NCBI GenBank assembly: GCA_017453705.1
Contig: JAFTEK010000059.1
Coordinates: 1 to 26,871, forward strand
DNA from: Treponema sp.
Lineage (GTDB): Bacteria; Spirochaetota; Spirochaetia; Treponematales; Treponemataceae
Length of the DNA stretch: 26,871 bases
Reading direction: 5' to 3'
Below, in pieces: positions 1 to 7,521 of this stretch. Position 1 is the first letter of the stretch; each line of letters starts with the position of its first letter. Both the position numbers and the translations under genes were made by a program. The notes under the pieces were generated by a model that saw only the letters and a list, made by a program, of their open reading frames with translations, had not been told where the DNA came from and ran no database searches.

Positions 1-1
1 C

Positions 2-847
2 ATAGACCAGTTCCCTATAATCAACAAGCGCAAGATAACGGAAGCCGCAAGAAAGGCAGGGGTCAACGTCGGTCAGAACGGAGGCAACAAGGACTGCTTT
101 GCCCTAGTCTTTATAAACGGCTTGTGCAATGCCGAGGAAGCGACCCTTGCCGTCTTGAACGCTGTCATATCAGACAACGAGTTTATCATTGCCGGAGGTT
201 CAGCAGGTGACGACCTCCAGTTCAAGCAAACTTATGTGAGCTACAACGGTGAAGTCGTCTCCAAAGGGGCAGCTGTCCTTTTTGTCAAGACCTCCAAGAA
301 GTTCCTGGTCAAGAGGGAGAACATCTTTGCCCCATCAGGCAAGAAGCTACTGTTTTCCAGCGTGGACATAGAAAGCAGGCTTGTCAAAAGCATAAACGGA
401 CAAAGCCCCAAGCGTATGTATGCCCAGGCCCTTGGAATACACGAATCCGAGGCCGCCAACGCCGCCCTGGCGCACCCGATGGGAAGAGCCTATGGTGATG
501 ACGTGTTCATCTCATCCATAGCGAGCTTTAACCCGGACGGCTCAATGGGCATGTACTGCCGTGTCCTTCCAAACTCCAGCCTGGAGCTGATGGATCCGCT
601 GGATCCTATTGAGATTGCAGTCAAGACAGGGAACACCTTCTCAGATGAGATTGCCAAGCCGGGCTTCGTGTTTCTGGTCAACTGCATACTCCGCACGATA
701 GGCTTTGAGCAGCAAGGCCTGACAGGGCGGATTGCTGATATCTGGCACAAGTATTTCCCTGTCTATTGCGGTTTCTCAAGCTATGGAGAGCAGAAGGACA
801 GGCTTAACTTTAACCAGACCCTGCTTGCAATCGTAGTAGAAAGCTAG
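2..847 (+). CDS. FIST-domain signal-sensing protein (5' partial)
   Basis: The reading frame is open from base 2, so the gene begins left of the window; the TTG at 122 is internal to the frame and not a credible start. The visible part shows the FIST N and FIST C pattern: an early GGSAGDD segment, a central stretch of alternating strands, and a C-terminal VYCGFSSYGEQ region leading to a final LLAIVVES strand. FIST proteins are cytoplasmic small-ligand sensors (amino-acid-like ligands have been suggested for the family) that act with histidine kinases, diguanylate enzymes or chemotaxis transducers. There is no signal peptide or membrane segment in the visible part. A soluble chemotaxis transducer follows 30 nt downstream with its own AAGGAG, so the two probably form one sensor-transducer operon. 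The family call is fairly sure; the ligand is unknown. Confidence 0.75.
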   Translation: MDQFPIINKRKITEAARKAGVNVGQNGGNKDCFALVFINGLCNAEEATLAVLNAVISDNEFIIAGGSAGDDLQFKQTYVSYNGEVVSKGAAVLFVKTSKKFLVKRENIFAPSGKKLLFSSVDIESRLVKSINGQSPKRMYAQALGIHESEAANAALAHPMGRAYGDDVFISSIASFNPDGSMGMYCRVLPNSSLELMDPLDPIEIAVKTGNTFSDEIAKPGFVFLVNCILRTIGFEQQGLTGRIADIWHKYFPVYCGFSSYGEQKDRLNFNQTLLAIVVES

Positions 848-877
848 GAAAGCCTGTCAAAAATAAGGAGCAAAATT

Positions 878-1771
878 ATGGAAAAAAAATACAGCAAGAG
901 CGAGCTTATACAGGCCGGTTTGGATTTGACGGAGATTCTAATGGGCATGGCTTTCAAGGCCAACAACGGTGATGCCTTCCTGCACAGGTACCTGGACAGC
1001 CTCACATCCGAGGACGGAATATACAAAAAGCAGGCTGATGCCCTTCAGGAGCTTTCCAAGACCAGCAGCAAGATAGAGGAGACCGCCCACGGCATAATGC
1101 AGTCCATCCAGGACAGTTCATCGAGGATTGACAACATCTCAGGCAAATTCGAGGAGATGGGGCTAAAGATGGAAGCCATCCAGCAGAAACGCAAGGAGAT
1201 GGATCAGAAGATGAATGAGCTGGAGGACTTCATAAAGAAGATTGAAGGCTTTGTACAGAACATCCAGAACATCTCCGACCAGACCAACCTGCTGTCGTTC
1301 AACGCTTCCATCGAGGCAGCCCATGCAGGAAGCGCGGGTGCGGGATTCCGCATCATAGCCAACGAAGTCAAAAAGCTGTCCGAGCAGACACGCTCAACCT
1401 CAAACGAGATAAAAAGCCATATCGAAGACCTGAGTGGCAGGATTGGAATGGTCATAAAGGGCAACTCCGAGTATGATGAGTTCCTGAACAAGATAAGGGA
1501 TATAATGGACAGCTCCAACGAGTCCCTTGAGGACATCAAGAGGGGGTCAATGGAAAACGCCAGGGCCACAGAGAGCATGTACAACGACATCAAGGGAACC
1601 CAGGAGAACTTGGTCAAGTCTTCCAAGGATGTCGAGGAGCAGAACATCAATCAGGTCAAAGAAATCGCAGGCCGACAGACGGAGGTTTCCATAAGGACGA
1701 ACGACCGCCTGTCATTCCTTATAGAGCTGAACAAGCTGTTCAGCTACATGAAGAACCACGAGATAGCCTAA
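878..1771 (+). CDS. Soluble methyl-accepting chemotaxis protein
   Basis: This is a 297-residue protein with no transmembrane segment and no HAMP domain. Most of it is predicted coiled coil. The conserved hairpin tip that binds CheA and CheW lies around residues 128-175, with the recognisable ISDQTNLLSFNASIEAAHAG followed by GFRIIANEVKKLSEQTR. The tip alanine motif is slightly unusual (SFNAS where ALNAA is typical). The first ~45 residues do not match a known ligand domain that I recognise. The start is the ATG 10 nt after AAGGAG. It directly follows a FIST-domain gene on the same strand, which suggests that the FIST protein supplies the sensory input to this cytoplasmic transducer. The C-terminal tail lacks an obvious CheR/CheB tethering pentapeptide. 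Confidence 0.88.
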   Translation: MEKKYSKSELIQAGLDLTEILMGMAFKANNGDAFLHRYLDSLTSEDGIYKKQADALQELSKTSSKIEETAHGIMQSIQDSSSRIDNISGKFEEMGLKMEAIQQKRKEMDQKMNELEDFIKKIEGFVQNIQNISDQTNLLSFNASIEAAHAGSAGAGFRIIANEVKKLSEQTRSTSNEIKSHIEDLSGRIGMVIKGNSEYDEFLNKIRDIMDSSNESLEDIKRGSMENARATESMYNDIKGTQENLVKSSKDVEEQNINQVKEIAGRQTEVSIRTNDRLSFLIELNKLFSYMKNHEIA

Positions 1772-1815
1772 GAAAACACTGACTAATATAGGCGGCATCA
1801 ACCGGCGTTTCCCGT

Positions 1816-1850
1816 CAAAGCTTCGCAACTCTTTGTGTTACGAAGCTTTG
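1816..1850. repeat. 10-bp inverted repeat, possible hairpin
   Basis: CAAAGCTTCG (1816-1825) and CGAAGCTTTG (1841-1850) are exact inverted copies separated by 15 nt, in the gap between the chemotaxis gene and pyrI. It is followed by GCGAATTTT, so it could act as a weak terminator for the FIST-MCP operon. The short T-run makes that uncertain. Confidence 0.4.
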
Positions 1851-1879
1851 CGAATTTTACCGTTTCTAAAGTCTTTCTC

Positions 1880-1908
1880 TGGACAACCATCAGCCCTTGC
1901 ATTATAAT
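1880..1908 (+). promoter_or_regulatory. pyrI promoter, TGGACA-N17-TATAAT, possible leaderless start
   Basis: The -35 box TGGACA (1880-1885) matches the sigma-70 consensus at 5 of 6 bases. The -10 box TATAAT (1903-1908) is perfect, and the spacing is 17 nt. Only 7 nt separate the -10 from the ATG at 1916, so transcription should begin at or next to the start codon. No Shine-Dalgarno sequence is present. Confidence 0.6.
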
Positions 1909-1915
1909 CAGCTAT

Positions 1916-2374
1916 ATGCTTAACATCGCGGAAATAAAGAACGGACTGGTCATAGACCATATCAAAGCGGGCAGCGGTTGGAAGGTATTCCGCTACCTGG
2001 GGCTTGACAAGGCCAAGTTCACAACGGCCTTGATAATGAACGCCCAGTCCGTAAAAAGTGGCAAAAAGGACATCATCAAGATAGACAACATCCTGAACAT
2101 AGACTACAGTGTGCTGGGCTACATTGACCCCAACATCACGGTCAACGTCATCCAGGACTCCAAGATAACAAAAAAGATAAAGACGGAGCTTCCTGACAAA
2201 ATCCAGGGGGTCATCCGTTGCAAGAACCCCCGATGCATCACGGCGACAGAGCATTACGTGCAGCAGGAATTCCACTTGGTCAACCATGACAAGGCACAGT
2301 ACCGTTGTATCTACTGTGATGCCCTGTATTCCGCCGGTACAATCGGAGCATTCGAGGGCGCGGAAGCCAACTAA
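1916..2374 (+). CDS. pyrI: Aspartate carbamoyltransferase regulatory chain PyrI
   Basis: PyrI is the non-catalytic, nucleotide-binding subunit that gives aspartate carbamoyltransferase its feedback control in pyrimidine synthesis. From the ATG at 1916 the protein is 152 residues, close to the usual ~153. The C-terminal zinc domain is intact: Cys102-x4-Cys107 and Cys131-x2-Cys134. The N-terminal allosteric domain includes [15 protein letters not shown] near residues 16-30. The frame can be extended upstream to a GTG at 1835, but those 27 residues overlap the promoter and do not resemble the family, so I reject them. No pyrB or other pyrimidine gene is in the window; the catalytic chain must be encoded elsewhere, or the arrangement is unusual. 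The gene has its own promoter and appears monocistronic. Confidence 0.92.
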   Translation: MLNIAEIKNGLVIDHIKAGSGWKVFRYLGLDKAKFTTALIMNAQSVKSGKKDIIKIDNILNIDYSVLGYIDPNITVNVIQDSKITKKIKTELPDKIQGVIRCKNPRCITATEHYVQQEFHLVNHDKAQYRCIYCDALYSAGTIGAFEGAEAN

Positions 2375-2387
2375 AAGGAAAACCACC

Positions 2388-3758
2388 CTAAAATGGAGGG
2401 GGGCTTGTAAAGTCCATCCTCTGCCCCGTAACAGGATGCGTAAAGCTTAGGCTAGTGGCATGGAGCATCAGCCTTTCACCCGGCTTGCAAGTTCCATAAA
2501 GCGTGTCACCGATTATAGGCACACCAAATCCGTGTGAATCCGCCGAGGCGAGCCGGAGCTGATGGGTTCGTCCCGTATGAGGGAGGAACAAAACCCTCGT
2601 CGCAGGCCTCCTCTTGCCATCGGGCGCATGATAGTCCTGCACCCGGTCTATTTTCCACTCAGTGACAGCTTTCTTTCCGTATACACTGTCCCAGATTTGG
2701 TGCGGCCGGTTGTCAACATCCAGCCTGAAAGTAAGCTCCATCACCCCCTCCGCCGCTATCCCCTTTTGAGCCAGAACTCCGTCCAGCAAGGCGGTGTACT
2801 CTTTGGACACTTCCCCTGATTGGAACTGCTTGGAAAGACTCTTGTGGGCAGCAGGGTTGAACGCGAGAACCATAAGGCCGCTGGTTTCCATGTCCAGGCG
2901 GTGGACGGAAGGCTGTTCCATGCAAAAAGGAAAAAGCCTCCTGATCCGGTTAACCACGCAGTCCTGTTTATCAGACCCCCTGCCCGGTACGCTGAGGAGA
3001 CCTGACTGCTTGTTCACAACGATAATGTCATCATCCCTATAGACTATCTCCAGCCCCAGCATAGAGGGCAGCACAATGCCACATCTTGAGTCGCATGGGG
3101 GATAAAAACAGCCCTTCAAGGCGATATCAGGAGAACGAGCATCGCAGTAGAAAACCTGAGCCATGCTCAACGGCGTCATGTTCCGTAAAAAAGCCAGATT
3201 CAACAGCCTCTGTTCCGCACACTCGCCGGTTCCAGTAGGGGGAAGCCCACCCCTGCCCGTGCGCCATGCATATTCACCGCAGATTTCTTTCAGGCTCCTT
3301 GTCCTTCCATCGGCACAGTGGAATTTGTAAAGTGAAAAGACCCTGCCTAGGGATTCATCGGTCAGCCTGAGCCTTCTCTCCTTTAGCTCCATCACGGTCT
3401 TAGGAGAAAGGCCTGTTTCCTTGAGCCTGTCCGTCAGCTCGTGTATCTCCCTGTTATTCTTTGACAGGGCATCTTCGACTGCGGCAGGAGAAACTATCGG
3501 GGGGGCAATTTCAAAAGAGCTTTCCAGCTCAGGATTCACAATCTCCAGCCGACGAGAAAGACCTGAACAGGCAAAGAAAACTTTTTCACTGCCATCTTCG
3601 TTGCTCTTAGCTAGCATGGCAGCCAGCATAAGCCCCTGACCAGCCCGTTCCTGACTGGTCCGGGAGAGCCGCCTTAGTGCTATCTCGCCAGAATCAATTT
3701 TATTTATGAGCCAACGGCATTTCTCTGCTGCCAGTTTTTCGTCATATAATGGAAACAC
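2388..3758 (-). CDS. RluA-family RNA pseudouridine synthase with long N-terminal extension
   Basis: The C-terminal ~215 residues are an RluA-type pseudouridine synthase, which converts uridine to pseudouridine in rRNA or tRNA. The catalytic motif HRLDMETSGL is present with Asp289, and the RTHQLR motif lies nearer the C-terminus. The first ~235 residues are an extension found in a subset of long RluA homologues. It includes a helical, charged stretch (about 95-140), a GGLPPTGTGEC segment and an LRNMTPLSMAQ segment, and it is Cys-rich (CFYPPCDSRC). The RNA target cannot be read from the sequence. The start is a GTG 7 nt after a TATAAT box with no Shine-Dalgarno. The 3' end converges on pyrI with 13 nt between stops. 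Confidence 0.85.
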   Translation of the reverse strand: MFPLYDEKLAAEKCRWLINKIDSGEIALRRLSRTSQERAGQGLMLAAMLAKSNEDGSEKVFFACSGLSRRLEIVNPELESSFEIAPPIVSPAAVEDALSKNNREIHELTDRLKETGLSPKTVMELKERRLRLTDESLGRVFSLYKFHCADGRTRSLKEICGEYAWRTGRGGLPPTGTGECAEQRLLNLAFLRNMTPLSMAQVFYCDARSPDIALKGCFYPPCDSRCGIVLPSMLGLEIVYRDDDIIVVNKQSGLLSVPGRGSDKQDCVVNRIRRLFPFCMEQPSVHRLDMETSGLMVLAFNPAAHKSLSKQFQSGEVSKEYTALLDGVLAQKGIAAEGVMELTFRLDVDNRPHQIWDSVYGKKAVTEWKIDRVQDYHAPDGKRRPATRVLFLPHTGRTHQLRLASADSHGFGVPIIGDTLYGTCKPGERLMLHATSLSFTHPVTGQRMDFTSPPPF

Positions 3759-3765
3759 GTTGAAA

Positions 3766-3795
3766 ATTATACTGTAATATTGAAAAATTAATCAA
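3766..3795 (-). promoter_or_regulatory. Promoter of the RluA-type gene, TTGATT-N18-TATAAT
   Basis: Read on the minus strand: -35 TTGATT (3790-3795), an 18-nt spacer and a perfect -10 TATAAT (3766-3771). The -10 ends 7 nt before the GTG start at 3758, again implying a leaderless or nearly leaderless mRNA. Confidence 0.5.
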
Positions 3796-3813
3796 TTAAC
3801 CACTCAAACCTAC

Positions 3814-3842
3814 TTTTCAAAATATAAAGTTCCTGCTATGAT
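3814..3842 (+). promoter_or_regulatory. Extended -10 promoter, TTTTCA-N17-TATGAT
   Basis: The -35 is TTTTCA (3814-3819, 4 of 6 to consensus). The -10 is TATGAT (3837-3842), preceded by TGC, which makes an extended -10. Only 9 nt separate it from the ATG at 3852, and there is no Shine-Dalgarno. It lies back-to-back with the divergent promoter at 3766-3795. Confidence 0.45.
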
Positions 3843-3851
3843 TTCCGACAA

Positions 3852-4748
3852 ATGAAGTATATGAAAAGGTTTATTACACTTGTAACTCTGGCCACATTCT
3901 CTTTCAGCCTTTCAGTCTTTGCACAGAGTGCTACAAAAAAGAGCACAAAGAAAACGACAGTCAAAGCTTCCGATACGGAGACTACGGAGGAAGAGGAACA
4001 GGAACAAAAGGAAGAGGAACCAGTTTCCAAGGCCTACATAGTTCCACAGATTAACCTCCCGGAATATGACAGCGAAGGCGCCACCTATCTCGTCGTGGAC
4101 AGCGGCCCGGACGAAGACGAAGGAAGATTCAAGATTGGCATCCAGGTTTTCAACCGTACATATGACAAGAACATAAGCGCAGAAGTCTACGGCTGGGGAG
4201 GCCGCTTTAAGGACGAATGGCATCTTATAAACCCCGTAAGAATGGATCGCTGGGCACCATCCCCCCACCTGTACCACAGTTTCTACAGGGGGATAGACTA
4301 CACCCACTACCGTTACTTCGCAATCAAGATAATCAAGCCGAAGGACAACAAGTATAAGATTGTAAGCGACCAGAAGGACGAGAACCTCAACTTTTACATC
4401 TATGATGCCGGAATGAATATGTCCGCGGACACGGGTACGGTCTCAGTATACGAGGCATCCGCCCAGACATACGTAGTCAGCGGAGACGTAATCAAGGAGA
4501 GCGAGAACGACAGCCTTTTCCTGTCCTCCAAGAACAGAATCCAAGACCTGCCGGTCAACCTCTACGTTTACAGCCGTACCAAAAAGATACTTGTCTACTA
4601 CGGTATAATCAAGTTTACTGACTGGATGGACAAGAAAAAGATAAAGAAAGCCGTTCCCCTAACCCCAGAGGAATTCAAGGATGGCAACGAACACGATGTC
4701 AAGCTCAAGAAGGACGGCTTAAACCTAGTCCTTCTTGTAGACGACTAA
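3852..4748 (+). CDS. Secreted or periplasmic protein of unknown function
   Basis: I do not recognise this 298-residue protein. It starts with a clear Sec signal peptide: MKYMKR, a hydrophobic core FITLVTLATFSFSLSVFA, and a likely cleavage after VFAQ-SA. A low-complexity linker follows, first basic (KKSTKKTT) and then strongly acidic (TEEEEQEQKEEEP, about residues 45-58). The remaining ~235 residues look like a mainly beta domain rich in aromatic residues. They include YGWGGRFKDEWHLINPVR and a short AIKIIKPKDNKYKI strand. No lipobox Cys is present, so it is probably periplasmic or surface-exposed rather than a lipoprotein. Met4 (ATG at 3861) is an alternative start. It is monocistronic and converges on iorB. 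Confidence 0.75.
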   Translation: MKYMKRFITLVTLATFSFSLSVFAQSATKKSTKKTTVKASDTETTEEEEQEQKEEEPVSKAYIVPQINLPEYDSEGATYLVVDSGPDEDEGRFKIGIQVFNRTYDKNISAEVYGWGGRFKDEWHLINPVRMDRWAPSPHLYHSFYRGIDYTHYRYFAIKIIKPKDNKYKIVSDQKDENLNFYIYDAGMNMSADTGTVSVYEASAQTYVVSGDVIKESENDSLFLSSKNRIQDLPVNLYVYSRTKKILVYYGIIKFTDWMDKKKIKKAVPLTPEEFKDGNEHDVKLKKDGLNLVLLVDD

Positions 4749-4759
4749 AAGTCACATCC

Positions 4760-5332
4760 CTAAGAAACCGCCAGGTATTCCAAAGCCTTTTTGTTAAGCT
4801 CGTAAAAGTCCGCTTTTACGAGCTTTTTCATTGCCAGCTCAACATCCTCCAGCTTAAACAAGCCTTCCTTGCACGCCGCCCCCAGAAGAATCATATTGGC
4901 AACCTTGGCAGACCCTATCTTTTCGCACACACTGTCGGTGTCCACGGCGACAACCTTACCAGCTTTCTCTTCCAAGGCGGCAATCATCGTCTCCGGGCTA
5001 AAGCTCTTTCCTTGCAGTGAGCTGGTAACGCCCTGTATGACTTTACGGCTAACAATGGCAACAGATCTGGCTGACAGGTAACTGATGTTGCGGACTGCCT
5101 CAGAAGCGTCAAAGGCTATCATAACATCAGCTTCTCCTTCCGGAACCAATGGGGAGAATACATCCTCTCCGATTCTTACATGGCTCACTACGGAACCACC
5201 ACGCTGCGCCATGCCGATTGTCTCCGCAGACAGAACTTTATGACCTGACATAACGGCCGACTGTGAAAGGACTTTGGCAGCGAGAACCGTTCCCTGCCCA
5301 CCTGTTCCGCATATTATTATGCTCTTGCTCAT
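4760..5332 (-). CDS. iorB: Indolepyruvate:ferredoxin oxidoreductase beta subunit IorB
   Basis: IorB is the gamma-type domain subunit of indolepyruvate:ferredoxin oxidoreductase, which oxidatively decarboxylates aryl pyruvates (from Trp, Phe and Tyr) to aryl-acetyl-CoA and passes electrons to ferredoxin. The protein has 190 residues, normal for the family. The N-terminal IIICGTGGQGTVLAAKVLS motif and the ETIGMAQRGGSVVSHVRIG segment are characteristic of the pyruvate/ketoisovalerate oxidoreductase catalytic domain. The ATG at 5332 lies 3 nt after the iorA stop. Its Shine-Dalgarno (AAGGAG) is inside the last codons of iorA, so the two are translationally coupled. Confidence 0.92.
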   Translation of the reverse strand: MSKSIIICGTGGQGTVLAAKVLSQSAVMSGHKVLSAETIGMAQRGGSVVSHVRIGEDVFSPLVPEGEADVMIAFDASEAVRNISYLSARSVAIVSRKVIQGVTSSLQGKSFSPETMIAALEEKAGKVVAVDTDSVCEKIGSAKVANMILLGAACKEGLFKLEDVELAMKKLVKADFYELNKKALEYLAVS

Positions 5333-5335
5333 TCC

Positions 5336-7273
5336 CTACTCCTTACAGCCTAATATGGCATGAACCGGGCACAACTGGCAGCAAAGCCCACAAGCCGTGC
5401 ATGTCGCCTTGTCAATGACAGGTTTCTTGTTCTCCACGTCAATCGAGATTGCAGGGCAGCCCAGCTCGTTCACACATTTGCGGCAGCCCACGCATTTTCC
5501 AGTGTCCACAGTCATTGGAACGGGGAACTTATATCCCAGCTTGCCTGCGATTGCCACACATGGGGAGCGGAAAATGACCGCGCTCACGCCCGGACAGGCA
5601 GCCGCCTCCTTTACAGCAGCGACAGCCGCAGGAGTCCTGAGGGGATCAACAGTCAAAACAGGGGAAACACCTACAGCCTCAAGTATCTTCTCTATGCTAA
5701 GCTTTTGGACTGTCCCGCCCATCATAGTCCGCCCGGTTCCTGGATGAGGCTGATGGCCGGTCATAGCCGTCGTGGAGTTGTCCAGCACACAGATAACCTG
5801 CCGGGACTGGTTGTAGACAGCGTTCACCACCCCGGGAATTCCGGAGGCAAAGAAAGTCGAGTCCCCGATAAAGGAGAAACAAAGACGGTCGCCCTCGTTG
5901 TGATACAGGCCCTGGGCCATCGTTATGTCCGCCCCCATGCAAAGGCAGGAGTCGCACATATCCAGAGGCCTGGAGTTGCCCAATGTGTAACAGCCTATGT
6001 CACCGCAATAGGCTGTCTTCATCCCCTTGGTGGCAAGCTTGACGGCATAGAAAGCCCCACGGTGGGGACAGCCCGCGCAAAGAACGGGCGGACGGGCAGG
6101 AAGCTCGGGCTGTGAAGTGGCTGCCACTGCCTGACCAGTGCAATCCAAACCAAAGAATTTGGCAATTGCCCGCCTGACAGTCTGGACGGTGTTCTCACCG
6201 GCTTCAGCAACGCTCCCATCCAGCTTGCCGTAAATGGCTGCATCAAGATGAAATTTTCCTTCTATATATATGAGTTCCCGCTCAACAACAGGATCCAGTT
6301 CTTCCACCGCAAGGACTTCGCCCACCTGCCTCAGAAACGAACATGCCAGTGTCTCTGGAAAAGGATATGGGGTGGAGACTTTTAACAGCACGGTGTTAGC
6401 AAGGGCAGGACTGGATGGATTGTCCCTGCGCAAAAGCTCCAGAGCTTCACGAACGTAAGCATAACTTATCCCAGAGCAGGCAATACCCAAGCTCACGGAT
6501 TCAGCCGTTGGCGCACCAGCACTGGCATAGCCGGCGCTAGACTTGTCCAAGGCAAAAGGCCTCTCAATCCTGTTAAAATGATAATCTGAGAATACCTTGG
6601 GCAGAACATGCTCGTTGCGCTCAAAAATTCTCTTGTGGTTCAAGTATGAAGCACGGGGAAAGATAACCCAGCGGGCTGTATCCTTGACAAAGCAGCCCCT
6701 TTCCCTCTCCTGTCCAACCGGAGGAACCCTCATGCTCTCGTATGCGTGACAAACCCTAGTGGTTGGCCGCAGTATAACAGGCGTATTGTATTTCTCAGAG
6801 TATTCAAAGGCATCCTGCACCATCTGAAAAGCTTCCGAAGGACTGGACGGGTCAAATACAGGAAGCTTGGAAAAACGGGCAAATTCACGGGTGTCCTGCT
6901 CTGTTTGACTGGATATAGGGCCGGGGTCATCCGCACTCACAATCACCATGCCGCCTTTAACACCGACGTATGACAGGCACATAATTGGGTCGGAAGCAAC
7001 ATTAAGCCCTACCTGCTTCATAGTCACCATAGTGCGCGATCCGGCAATTGAAGCACCAGCGGCAACCTCAACGGCAGCTTTCTCGTTGACCGACCACTCC
7101 ACGTAAGCCCCAGTCTCCTTGTTGTAGCGGGAAACACACTCTAGTATCTCCGAAGAGGGGGTTCCAGGATAGCCAGCCACAAGGTTCACACCAGCGGTGA
7201 TGGCTCCAAGCGCGATAGCCTCGTTGCCCATCACGAGCCGCATTTCACCAGCCTCTTTTGTCATATCATCCAT
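5336..7273 (-). CDS. iorA: Indolepyruvate:ferredoxin oxidoreductase alpha subunit IorA
   Basis: This is the large, thiamine-diphosphate-dependent subunit. The N-terminal pyrimidine-binding domain has AGYPGTPSSEILE. The C-terminal half has the TPP region CAGCPHRGAFY, GDIGCYTLG and GDSTFFASGIPG, followed by VLDNSTTAMTGHQPHPGTG. The last ~60 residues are a 2[4Fe-4S] ferredoxin domain with CVGCRKCVNELGCP and CTACGLCCQLCP, both complete. The frame extends to a TTG at 7327, but that codon lies inside the -35 box of the promoter. I therefore start at the ATG at 7273 (645 residues), with AAGG 9 nt upstream. The ATG at 7243, with AGAGG 7 nt upstream, is a good alternative and matches the usual family N-terminus better. 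Operon with iorB. Confidence 0.92.
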   Translation of the reverse strand: MDDMTKEAGEMRLVMGNEAIALGAITAGVNLVAGYPGTPSSEILECVSRYNKETGAYVEWSVNEKAAVEVAAGASIAGSRTMVTMKQVGLNVASDPIMCLSYVGVKGGMVIVSADDPGPISSQTEQDTREFARFSKLPVFDPSSPSEAFQMVQDAFEYSEKYNTPVILRPTTRVCHAYESMRVPPVGQERERGCFVKDTARWVIFPRASYLNHKRIFERNEHVLPKVFSDYHFNRIERPFALDKSSAGYASAGAPTAESVSLGIACSGISYAYVREALELLRRDNPSSPALANTVLLKVSTPYPFPETLACSFLRQVGEVLAVEELDPVVERELIYIEGKFHLDAAIYGKLDGSVAEAGENTVQTVRRAIAKFFGLDCTGQAVAATSQPELPARPPVLCAGCPHRGAFYAVKLATKGMKTAYCGDIGCYTLGNSRPLDMCDSCLCMGADITMAQGLYHNEGDRLCFSFIGDSTFFASGIPGVVNAVYNQSRQVICVLDNSTTAMTGHQPHPGTGRTMMGGTVQKLSIEKILEAVGVSPVLTVDPLRTPAAVAAVKEAAACPGVSAVIFRSPCVAIAGKLGYKFPVPMTVDTGKCVGCRKCVNELGCPAISIDVENKKPVIDKATCTACGLCCQLCPVHAILGCKE

Positions 7274-7298
7274 ATAACACGCCCTTAGCTTTTTTAAC

Positions 7299-7327
7299 AG
7301 TATAGGGTATCTCCAAAAACTGGGCAA
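7299..7327 (-). promoter_or_regulatory. iorAB promoter, TTGCCC-N17-TATACT
   Basis: Minus-strand -35 TTGCCC (7322-7327) and -10 TATACT (7299-7304) with a 17-nt spacer. The leader to the ATG at 7273 is about 20 nt and carries an AAGG. The -35 lies in the terminal inverted repeat of the neighbouring element at 7321-7484. Confidence 0.45.
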
Positions 7328-7484
7328 GCCCCACGGAAATCACTTTTGCAAAACAAGCCCATCAGGAAAACCGTATCCCCGCGAGGTCGCCTTTAAGCTT
7401 CGCTGACGGTTCCCTCGCTACATACGTTTTTGTGCGTCTCAAACTGCAAAAACTCATAAAAACTGATTTCCGTGCTAACGCCCA
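7321..7484. mobile_element. MITE-like element bounded by ~21-bp imperfect inverted repeats
   Basis: The left end reads TGGGC, about 6 nt, then CACGGAAATCA (7321-7342). The right end reads TGATTTCCGTG, 5 nt, then GCCCA (7464-7484), which is its inverted copy: 5 + 11 matched bases with a diverged middle. The 164-bp interior has no ORF and contains further short palindromes such as TTTTGCAAAA and GCGAGG...CCTCGC. There is no obvious target-site duplication. It fills most of the divergent gap between iorA and the kinase-like gene. A folded regulatory RNA or a dispersed palindromic repeat are alternatives. Confidence 0.45.
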
Positions 7485-7485
7485 C

Positions 7486-7514
7486 TTGATTCTGACTTGG
7501 ATTTGAGCTACCAT
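7486..7514 (+). promoter_or_regulatory. Weak promoter candidate for the kinase-like gene, TTGATT-N17-TACCAT
   Basis: The -35 TTGATT (7486-7491) and -10 TACCAT (7509-7514) each match 4 of 6 consensus bases with a 17-nt spacer. The -10 ends 7 nt before the ATG at 7522, and that ATG has no Shine-Dalgarno. This fits the leaderless pattern seen elsewhere in the window, but the -10 is poor. Confidence 0.3.
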
Positions 7515-7521
7515 TTATACG

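Noticed and set aside
1835..1915. N-terminal extension of PyrI from the GTG at 1835
   Set aside because: It contains the -35 and -10 boxes and is unlike PyrI; the ATG at 1916 gives the standard length.
1838..2386. Long antisense ORF (182 codons) over pyrI
   Set aside because: It lies exactly opposite a gene with intact PyrI zinc cysteines, has no recognisable domains, and is explained by codon bias on the opposite strand.
5360..6115. 251-codon plus-strand ORF opposite iorA
   Set aside because: It is antisense to the conserved TPP and ferredoxin domains of IorA and its translation looks like no protein family.
7274..7327. N-terminal extension of IorA from the TTG at 7327
   Set aside because: The TTG falls in the promoter -35, and the added residues do not resemble IorA; starts at 7273 or 7243 have ribosome-binding sequences.
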